From positions 96,043 to 160,042 of the forward strand of contig JAUCDD010000027.1 of NCBI GenBank assembly GCA_034675505.1: a stretch of DNA of 64,000 nt, in the 5' to 3' direction. The DNA comes from Melaminivora sp034675505. Its GTDB lineage: Bacteria > Pseudomonadota > Gammaproteobacteria > Burkholderiales > Burkholderiaceae_C. Positions 58,624-64,000 of this stretch are shown here, in pieces (the stretch's first letter is position 1; each line of letters begins with the position of its first letter). Below the pieces are notes generated by a model. It searched no databases, was not told the DNA's origin, and saw only the letters and a program-made list of their open reading frames with translations. The position numbers and the translations under genes are program-made.

Positions 58624-59453
58624 TCACCCGTTTTGCCCCCTCGCCCACCGGCCCGCTGCATCTGGGTCATGCCTTCTCGGCCCTGACGGCTTATGATCTT
58701 GCCCGGTCGCAGAATGGCCAGTTCTTGCTGCGCATCGAGGACATCGACACACCGCGCTGTCGCCCGGCCTTCGAGGCGCAGATCTACGACGACTTGCACT
58801 GGCTTGGCCTGGACTGGCCCCTCCCCGTGATGCGCCAGAGCGAACGGCGCGCCGCCTATGCGTCCGCCTTGGCGCAGTTGAACGCGCTGGGTGTCACCTA
58901 TGGCTGCACCTGTACGCGCGGCGATATTCGCGCCGCCTTGTCCGCGCCGCAGGAAGGCACCGCGCCGACCGGTCCTGACGGACCGATTTACCCCGGCACT
59001 TGCCGCCATCAACAGCGCGACCCCGAGGGTGCCGCAATTCGCCTGAACATGGCCCGCGCAACCGCCTTGATCGGCAGCGTGACCTTTGTCGAAACCGGCC
59101 CGCTCCACACCGGTTCGCACATCTATACACCCGAATGGTTAACAACTCATGTGGGCGATGTCGTTCTCGCGCGGCGCGATATCGGAACCTCGTATCATCT
59201 GGCGGTAAGTGTCGATGACGCCGCACAAGACATCTCGCTGGTTGTGCGCGGCGTCGATTTGTTCGAGGCCACCGCAATTCATACGGTCTTGCAGCGCCTT
59301 CTGGATTTGCCAACACCCGAATATCATCATCATCGCTTGATCCGCGATACGCAGGGCAAACGGCTCGCGAAACGCGATGCGGCCCGCGCCTTGTCCTTGT
59401 ATCGCGACGACGGGCTGACGCCCGAAGCGCTGCGCGAATCCCTGGCGCTCTGA
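58611..59453 (+). CDS. gluQ: Glutamyl-Q tRNA(Asp) synthetase
   Basis: GluQ-RS attaches glutamate to the queuosine base of tRNA-Asp. The 280-residue product is a short GluRS catalytic core without an anticodon-binding domain. It shows FAPSPTGPLHLGHAFSAL (HIGH-type motif), LLRIEDIDTPRC, zinc ligands in TYGCTCTRGD and CRHQ, and the KMSKS-like KRLAKRD. The start is GTG 58611 inside the end of trmFO, so the two tRNA-modification genes are probably coupled. Confidence 0.94.
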   Translation: MAGLITRFAPSPTGPLHLGHAFSALTAYDLARSQNGQFLLRIEDIDTPRCRPAFEAQIYDDLHWLGLDWPLPVMRQSERRAAYASALAQLNALGVTYGCTCTRGDIRAALSAPQEGTAPTGPDGPIYPGTCRHQQRDPEGAAIRLNMARATALIGSVTFVETGPLHTGSHIYTPEWLTTHVGDVVLARRDIGTSYHLAVSVDDAAQDISLVVRGVDLFEATAIHTVLQRLLDLPTPEYHHHRLIRDTQGKRLAKRDAARALSLYRDDGLTPEALRESLAL

Positions 59454-59466
59454 GGCCGGTCCGGGC

Positions 59467-59829
59467 TTAACTCTGCTCCGGTGCCATCAACTCGACCACC
59501 TCCCCCGCCCGGACTGCGGTGTAAAAGCACGACCTGCGGTTGGTATGGCAGGCAGGCCCGGTCTGATCGACCACAACCAACACGCAGTCGCGGTCACAAT
59601 CATACCGAAAATCCACCAGAATCTGACTGTGGCCCGAACTCTCGCCCTTGACCCAAAACGCGTGCCGCGAGCGCGACCAATAGGTGACCCGGCCGGTTTC
59701 AAGGCTGCGGGCAACAGATTCGGCGTTCATCCACGCCATCATCAACACCTCGCCAGACGCCCTGTCCTGGGCAATTGCGGGGATCAAACCGTCCTCGTTA
59801 TAGCGGAGGGATTGCGGATCGAACGACAT
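59467..59829 (-). CDS. hisI: Phosphoribosyl-AMP cyclohydrolase
   Basis: HisI opens the adenine ring of phosphoribosyl-AMP in histidine synthesis. The 120-residue monofunctional enzyme shows LMMAWMNAESVARSLETGRV, TYWSRSRHAFWVKGESSGH and the metal site DFRYDCDRDCVLV, then CHTNRRSCF. It lacks the HisE domain. It is convergent with gluQ and divergent from the IscU-like gene, with 35 bases between starts. Confidence 0.96.
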   Translation of the reverse strand: MSFDPQSLRYNEDGLIPAIAQDRASGEVLMMAWMNAESVARSLETGRVTYWSRSRHAFWVKGESSGHSQILVDFRYDCDRDCVLVVVDQTGPACHTNRRSCFYTAVRAGEVVELMAPEQS

Positions 59830-59864
59830 GAGCTATATCCTTTGTCAGTCAAGGAGCGTCTGAA

Positions 59865-60305
59865 GTGTCCGATACTGCCGATCTGATCAAGCTATATTCC
59901 ACGCGAATCCTTGCCTTGGCGGCGGATATTCCGCATCTGGGTCGCCTGGAGAGCCCGCAAGCAACGGTGAAAAAGCGCTCGCCGTTGTGCGGATCAACCG
60001 TCACGGTCGATCTGGACATGGTTGACGGCAAGGTCACACGGTTTGCACAAGACGTAAAAGCCTGTGCCTTGGGGCAAGCGGCAGCGGCAATTCTGGGCCA
60101 ATCCGTGTTGGGCCGCACCACGGCAGAACTCGAGCGCGCGGCCGCGCAACTGGCGGCGATGCTGAAATCCGACGGTGACACACCCGACGCCCCCTTCGAG
60201 GGGTTTGAAACTCTCCTTCCGGCGCGCGATTTCAAAAATCGCCACGCCTCTGTTTTGTTGGCAATACAGGCGGCCGCCGAGGCGGCGCGACACGCTGAGA
60301 CTTGA
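59865..60305 (+). CDS. IscU/NifU-N-like iron-sulfur scaffold protein
   Basis: The 146-residue product resembles the IscU/SufU scaffold fold on which iron-sulfur clusters are built. Two cysteines sit at family positions (SPLCGSTVTVDL and VKACALGQAAAAIL). The third conserved Cys, normally in a C-terminal helix, is not present; the region reads RDFKNRHASVLLAIQAA. The start is GTG 59865 after AAGGAG. It is a divergent alphaproteobacterial variant and may not hold a cluster in the usual way. Confidence 0.85.
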   Translation: MSDTADLIKLYSTRILALAADIPHLGRLESPQATVKKRSPLCGSTVTVDLDMVDGKVTRFAQDVKACALGQAAAAILGQSVLGRTTAELERAAAQLAAMLKSDGDTPDAPFEGFETLLPARDFKNRHASVLLAIQAAAEAARHAET

Positions 60306-60329
60306 TCACGAAACCCTGAATAACGCGTT

Positions 60330-60360
60330 AAAAAAAACCGCCGCATCCATGATGCGGCGG
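60330..60360 (-). terminator. Terminator of the small membrane protein gene
   Basis: CCGCCGCATC and GATGCGGCGG form a 10-bp perfect stem with a CAT loop, followed on the minus strand by a run of seven or more T. It lies about 95 bases past the stop and just past the convergent IscU-like gene. Confidence 0.8.
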
Positions 60361-60453
60361 CAAGTGGCGTGTCTGGTATGGTCGGGATGCCGGGACAGTG
60401 GCAGCCCTCCAGACCGCAAGGCAGTGGGCAGAAACATTACAAACTGAAGAAAA

Positions 60454-60582
60454 TCAAGTCATTAGCGGCAAGTGCAGCGCCGCATAGGCCAGCACGAAAA
60501 GTGCGAATGCCCCCAAGGCATCGGTGAACAGCACAACGCGATCATCGCGGGTTTTGGTCATGGAACGAAGGATCCGGCGCAT
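60454..60582 (-). CDS. 42-residue membrane protein behind an SOS box
   Basis: The ORF reads MRRILRSMTKTRDDRVVLFT, then DALGAFALFVLAYAALHLPL and MT. A basic cytoplasmic N-terminus is followed by one hydrophobic helix of about 20 residues. GGAGGT lies 6 bases before the ATG, an excellent site. A GTTC-N7-GTTC operator sits 46-60 bases upstream and a strong terminator downstream, so it is a complete small gene. Its size, membrane helix and SOS link recall SidA of Caulobacter (an SOS-induced inner-membrane division inhibitor) and TisB, but I see no sequence match. Function unknown. Confidence 0.7.
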   Translation of the reverse strand: MRRILRSMTKTRDDRVVLFTDALGAFALFVLAYAALHLPLMT

Positions 60583-60627
60583 GTCTTGACCTCCAAGGTT
60601 GTTAACCTTTTGTTCTCATATTTGTGA

Positions 60628-60642
60628 GAACTTTGCAAGAAC
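60628..60642 (-). promoter_or_regulatory. LexA (SOS) box of alphaproteobacterial type
   Basis: On the minus strand GTTCTTGCAAAGTTC matches GTTC-N7-GTTC exactly, the LexA operator of alphaproteobacteria. Another GTTC lies 10 bases upstream and a GAAC half-site closes a larger inverted repeat (GTTCTCA...TGAGAAC) downstream. It faces the small membrane protein gene. recG lies upstream on the same strand, with its stop only 28 bases from the box. Confidence 0.65.
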
Positions 60643-60669
60643 ATTTGCGAACATTCAGGGAAGAAACCG

Positions 60670-62190
60670 CTACCCCACATGAATCAGGCGAATCGCCTTG
60701 TCTTGCTCCATCAACCAAAGCAGTGTTTGCGCTGCCTGCCCTCGTGCTGATTTCAGGGTCGGGTCATCGGCCAAAAGCTTGCGCGCATCACTCTGTGCGA
60801 TTTCCATCAACCCGGCCTGCCGCTCCAGATCCGCAAGCCGAAACCGAGGGAGGCCTGATTGCGCGGTGCCGATCACATCACCCGCGCCGCGTATTGCGAG
60901 ATCCTCTTCGCTGATGCGAAAGCCGTCTTCGGTATCGCGCATCAGTTTGAGGCGGCGCGTCGCGGTTTCCCCCAAGGGAGGCTCAAAAAGAAGCAGACAG
61001 GTCGAGGCGTCGGAACCACGGCCCACGCGCCCGCGAAGCTGGTGTAACTGGGCCAGCCCGAAACTCTCGGCGCCTTCGATCACCATGATCGTTGCGTTGG
61101 GCACATTCACGCCGACCTCTATCACCGTCGTCGCGACCAGAACCCGGGTCTCGCCAGACACGAACCGGACCATCGCCGCGTCTTTTTCGGTGCTGGACAA
61201 TTGACCATGCACCAGTCCGACCACCCCCTCACCGAGGATGGCGCGCAAATGGTCGAACCGCGATTGTGCCGCCGTCAGGTTGACGGTCTCGCTCTCCTCG
61301 ACCAACGGACAAACCCAATAGGCCTGGCGTCCATCGCGAACCGCGTGCTGCAAATGCGCCACGACTTCGCCCATCCGCTCGATCGACGCCAGGGACGTGG
61401 CAATGGGCTTCCGGCCGGGAGGTTTTTCATCAAGCAACGACACATCCATATCGCCGTATTGCGAAAGCGCCAGACTGCGCGGGATCGGCGTCGCGGTCAT
61501 GACCAGACTGTCCACCGTCGCCCCTTTCTCGCCCAGCGCCATGCGTTGCGCCACGCCAAACCGGTGCTGCTCGTCGATCACCGCCAAGCGCAGGTCCGCA
61601 TAGGTGACATCGCGCTGGAATATGGCATGGGTGCCGAATCAGAACATCGGTGCGTCCCTGCGCGAGATCGCTCAGTTTGGCTTGGCGATCACGGCCTTTG
61701 TCGCGCCCGGTCAACAACGCGATCCTGATCCCTGCCGCCTCCGCCATCGGTGCAAGGCTCTCAAGGTGCTGTCGCGCCAGAATTTCCGTGGGTGCCATCA
61801 ACGCACCTTGCCCACCGGCCTCGACCGCAGTCAGCAATGCGGCCATTGCGACCAGGGTTTTCCCCGAGCCCACATCACCTTGCAGCAAGCGGTTCATCTT
61901 GTGCGGAGCCGCCATATCCGCCACGATTTCACCTATCGCGCGCGTCTGCGCCCCGGTCGCGGCATAGGGCAATTGCGCCAGCACACGCTGAACGAGGTGC
62001 CCATCGCCGCGGGTTGCCGCCCCTGCCGAACGCCGACGCTCTGCGCGCGCCATCGCCAGGGTCAATTGATGCGCCATCAGCCCAATCATGGCCAAACGCT
62101 GGCGGGCGGGGTGTGCGGGCGAGCAGATCCTCGGCGGCAGACGGGTCATGCGCCTGAGAACCGCCTCTTTCCAACTTGGCCAGCCCTTCC
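60670..62190 (-). CDS. recG: ATP-dependent DNA helicase RecG, 5' end missing, frameshifted
   Basis: RecG remodels stalled forks and Holliday junctions. The C-terminal two thirds are visible: P-loop RLLQGDVGSGKTLVAMAALL, MAPTEILARQHLESL, the DEQH box LAVIDEQHRFGVAQRM, motif III MTATPIPRSLALSQYGDMDV, and QLHQLRGRVGRGSDASTCLL. An extra base near 61,636 breaks the frame (restored: DVLIGTHAIFQRDVTYADLR). Two more shifts occur near 62,110 and 62,145, and before about 62,190 the match ends at GWPSWKEAVLRRM. The N-terminal wedge domain is absent because the sequence changes source there. Confidence 0.9.
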
Positions 62191-62240
62191 TTTTTTTTCA
62201 GTTCGGGTATTATCTAACGCCCCCAGATTTGCGGGTGCAC
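62150..62240. other. Chimeric junction 2: alphaproteobacterial to phage sequence
   Basis: RecG coding ends in an error-rich stretch (two frameshifts within 50 bases, an A/T run at 62191-62198) and phage coding in the same orientation begins by about 62,230. Both genes are truncated here. No att-like repeat, tRNA or integrase is visible, so this does not look like a prophage attachment site. Confidence 0.7.
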
Positions 62241-62446
62241 GCTGCCTCGATCTGCGCCAGCAGCTCGCGCAGGCGGTACTGCGGCACCTCTTGCTGCGCA
62301 TCCACCGCCGCCGCAATGCGCGAGCGCACCTCTTCGGCCGCTCGGCCGTAGAGCACCAGCAAGTCCTCGACGCCGCGGCGGTCAAGTTCCTGCATGGCGT
62401 AGCGCGCCTGACGGCTGGCGCGGCGGATGGCGGCGGCTTGTTTCAC
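62210..62446 (-). CDS. Phage head morphogenesis protein, N-terminal fragment
   Basis: The ORF starts at GTG 62446, overlapping the previous stop (GTGA), and encodes about 68 authentic residues (KQAAAIRRASRQARYAMQEL, DRRGVEDLLVLYGRAAEEVR, VPQYRLRELLAQIEAA). A tail (CTRKSGGVR) at the join follows. The helical start and its place after the portal gene fit the SPP1 gp7-like head morphogenesis (minor head) family, which normally has 250 or more residues. Assignment rests on position and general likeness. Confidence 0.5.
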   Translation of the reverse strand: MKQAAAIRRASRQARYAMQELDRRGVEDLLVLYGRAAEEVRSRIAAAVDAQQEVPQYRLRELLAQIEAACTRKSGGVR

Positions 62447-62655
62447 CCTTCGATGCCCTTCACCGTGGCGACAGCCTTGCCGATGGCTTCCAGCACTTCC
62501 ACGGTCAGGCCAAGGATCGAATCGTTTTCGTCGCGTTGATTCGCTGCGTCCTTGAACAAACCAAACTGCCACGGGTCGCCCGGATTGGCGCGCGCGGCAA
62601 CCAACCTGAGAGGCTGGCTGTGGACCGTTTTGCCGACTTCGATTTCTACTTTCAT
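62443..62655 (-). CDS. Small phage protein of unknown function
   Basis: The 70-residue product begins MKVEIEVGKTVHSQPLRLVA and continues with NPGDPWQFGLFKDAANQRDE and ILGLTVEVLEAIGKAVATVK. It is soluble, acidic and without cysteines. It lies 4 bases after the Tad2-like gene and overlaps the next gene by 4 bases, so it belongs to the phage structural transcript. I do not recognise a family. Confidence 0.6.
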   Translation of the reverse strand: MKVEIEVGKTVHSQPLRLVAARANPGDPWQFGLFKDAANQRDENDSILGLTVEVLEAIGKAVATVKGIEG

Positions 62656-62659
62656 GGCA

Positions 62660-63166
62660 TCACTCCACCAGCACCCAGTCTTCGGCCAGCATGTCCGTCT
62701 GGCTGGCCAGCCACGGCACAAACTTGTTATCGGCGGTCTTCATGCCGATCCATGGCAACGCTGTCGCGCCAGCGCCCTCGTCGTCAAGGGTCAGCCGGTA
62801 AACCGGGTGGGACGTTCCCTGACGCGGAATATCGTGAATGCTCAACGTCAGACAGAGCCACATCCCCTTGCCATTCCACCCCGCGCGCGCCACGCGCTGG
62901 CCCGCCTTGAGCGCTTCAATGGCCAGGCCAAAAATCAGGCCGGAGCACTGCCGATAGGACCGCTGGAACACGTCGGCCGGTGACCAGCTCACATAACCCG
63001 CTCGGTCGGGCATGTTGGCCTTGCCGCCGTCCAAGTACTCCACCAGAAAACCGGGGTCGCTGCCGTCTTCGTCGGCGGGCAACTGCCATCCGCGATAGAT
63101 GTTGTATTGCGCCCGGTCCATAGGGGTGGCGTTGATGACTTTCACGCCGATGAATTTCGTTGTCAT
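62660..63166 (-). CDS. Phage protein with C-terminal Tad2 (DUF2829) domain
   Basis: The 168-residue product has two parts. Residues about 1-72 (FIGVKVINATPMDRAQYNIY, VSWSPADVFQRSYR) are a small domain that I recall from other phage proteins and whose function is unknown. Residues about 78-168 match DUF2829: FGLAIEALKAGQRVARAGWN, GKGMWL, PWIGMKTADNKFVPWLASQT, DMLAEDW. That family includes Tad2, which sequesters the nucleotide signals of Thoeris (and some CBASS) defence. It lies between portal and head morphogenesis genes. GGAG precedes the ATG at 63166. Anti-defence activity is inferred from the family. Confidence 0.8.
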   Translation of the reverse strand: MTTKFIGVKVINATPMDRAQYNIYRGWQLPADEDGSDPGFLVEYLDGGKANMPDRAGYVSWSPADVFQRSYRQCSGLIFGLAIEALKAGQRVARAGWNGKGMWLCLTLSIHDIPRQGTSHPVYRLTLDDEGAGATALPWIGMKTADNKFVPWLASQTDMLAEDWVLVE

Positions 63167-63183
63167 GCTGTTTTGCTCCTGAT

Positions 63184-64000
63184 TTAAGAGCGGCCTTTGC
63201 CGCCATTGCTGCCCGCAACGCCAATAGCCGTCGCGCTCTCGCCCTTGGGCGCATTCCCCGGCGTCACTTTCACGCGCCCACCGGCACCCTGCGCGGCCGG
63301 TGGATACGGGTCGCTCCGCGCGGCCTGCTCGATGCGCTTGGCGCGCACGTAGTCCGGGTCCAGGCCCATGTCCGCAAACACCATGTCGTCGGGCAGGCCC
63401 AGGCTCATGTACTTCAGGGCCAGATCGGCCACCTGGTTCGGCGTCTCGGTGCGGCGCTGGGCAAAGCGCAGGGTGAATTCGCCCACGTCGGGGTCAATGC
63501 CCTTGAACAGCAGGTGGATGCGGAAGGCCACCGTGTAGCTGGCGGCCATGGCGTCTTGCAGGCCGTCCACCTCGTCGTAATAGCTGCGCTTCAAGTCTTC
63601 AAGAATGTCGCGCGCCATGCCCTCGGTGTAGCCAAACAGGCCCTTTGGCGCGGGGCTCCCGGCGTAGAACGTGTCGAGCAGGTGCACCACGTCGCCAATG
63701 TCGCCAAGCGTGGCGTCGCCCTGCACAGCGGAGACACTGCCTTTTTTGTTCAGGTAGTAGTCGGTGGTGATCTCGCCGCGCTCGCCCTCGACCTGCTTGC
63801 GGTACGTCTCCAGCTCTGCGCCATCCGCACCCTCCAGCACGTGGGCCATGCGCAGCGGGGCCCGCATGCGCCGGCGCAGTACCAGGTCTTCCTCGGTCAT
63901 CACCAGTTTTTGCCAGACGTGGGCGCATGAGTCGAGGAACGGGCGCCCCATGCTGCCCAGGTCGTCGAAGTTGTCGGGGTCGAGCCGCGCCACGCTCATT
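63184..64000 (-). CDS. Phage portal protein, 5' part beyond window
   Basis: The visible 271 residues look like the C-terminal part of a portal protein: FLDSCAHVWQKLVMTEEDLV, LRRRMRAPLRMAHVLEGADG, PAPKGLFGYTEGMARDILED and RFAQRRTETPNQVADLALKY. Portal proteins form the dodecameric DNA gate of the capsid. The Met at 63999 is probably internal, since the frame is open to the edge and portals are about 450-550 residues. The tail is Gly/Ala rich. It heads the Tad2-like and head morphogenesis genes. Confidence 0.75.
   Translation of the reverse strand, partial: MSVARLDPDNFDDLGSMGRPFLDSCAHVWQKLVMTEEDLVLRRRMRAPLRMAHVLEGADGAELETYRKQVEGERGEITTDYYLNKKGSVSAVQGDATLGDIGDVVHLLDTFYAGSPAPKGLFGYTEGMARDILEDLKRSYYDEVDGLQDAMAASYTVAFRIHLLFKGIDPDVGEFTLRFAQRRTETPNQVADLALKYMSLGLPDDMVFADMGLDPDYVRAKRIEQAARSDPYPPAAQGAGGRVKVTPGNAPKGESATAIGVAGSNGGKGRS

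Overview
The window is not one genome. It reads as three joined pieces. Bases 1 to about 36,920 are very GC-rich and look like a betaproteobacterium of the family Comamonadaceae (Acidovorax/Alicycliphilus-like). The gene content fits, and so does a dispersed intergenic repeat (five copies) that I recall from that family. Bases about 36,920 to about 62,190 are visibly less GC-rich and look like an alphaproteobacterium of the Rhodobacteraceae: monomeric isocitrate dehydrogenase, pyruvate carboxylase, an NDUFS4-like complex I accessory subunit, an EF-hand periplasmic protein and a GTTC-N7-GTTC type SOS box. Bases about 62,200 to 64,000 are a phage structural module (portal, a Tad2/DUF2829 protein, head morphogenesis). 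Both joins cut housekeeping genes in the middle (rsgA at the first, recG at the second) and butt them against unrelated truncated genes, so a misassembly or binning artefact is the simplest reading.

Betaproteobacterial part: a divergent marR fragment; recA-recX behind a LexA box; on the minus strand yajC-secD-secF followed by a DUF1631 gene; an MscS channel with a 16-G tract near its 3' end; an indolepyruvate ferredoxin oxidoreductase divergent from an Lrp/AsnC regulator; an MFS exporter; a DUF2868 membrane protein and the lytic transglycosylase mltA; a small membrane ORF and an OmpA-like lipoprotein; a tightly overlapping minus-strand operon yhdP - nitrilase - DctS-like kinase - DctR-like regulator; glnE; and an RND efflux operon whose outer-membrane and periplasmic adaptor subunits are read as one fused ORF, followed by the inner-membrane pump and the start of an HD-GYP-type gene.

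Alphaproteobacterial part: truncated rsgA, icd, an EmrE-like SMR transporter, typA, a secreted protein, pyc, a PhnA-like protein, an EF-hand protein, two identical tRNA-Gly(GCC) genes each with its own terminator, the complex I accessory subunit with a 14-bp tandem repeat at its stop codon, uvrB, ydcF, a secreted protein, uspA, a rhodanese, gyrA, trmFO, gluQ, hisI, an IscU-like scaffold, a 42-residue membrane protein behind an SOS box, and truncated recG.

Single-base frameshifts, several beside homopolymers, break at least eight genes in both bacterial parts (DUF1631, DUF2868, glnE, the RND pump twice, the HD-GYP start, uvrB, uspA, recG). Because they hit conserved housekeeping genes, I treat them as sequence errors rather than pseudogenes. 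The most interesting biology is the SOS-box-linked small membrane protein (60,454-60,582) and the phage protein that fuses an extra N-terminal domain to a Tad2-type anti-defence domain (62,660-63,166).
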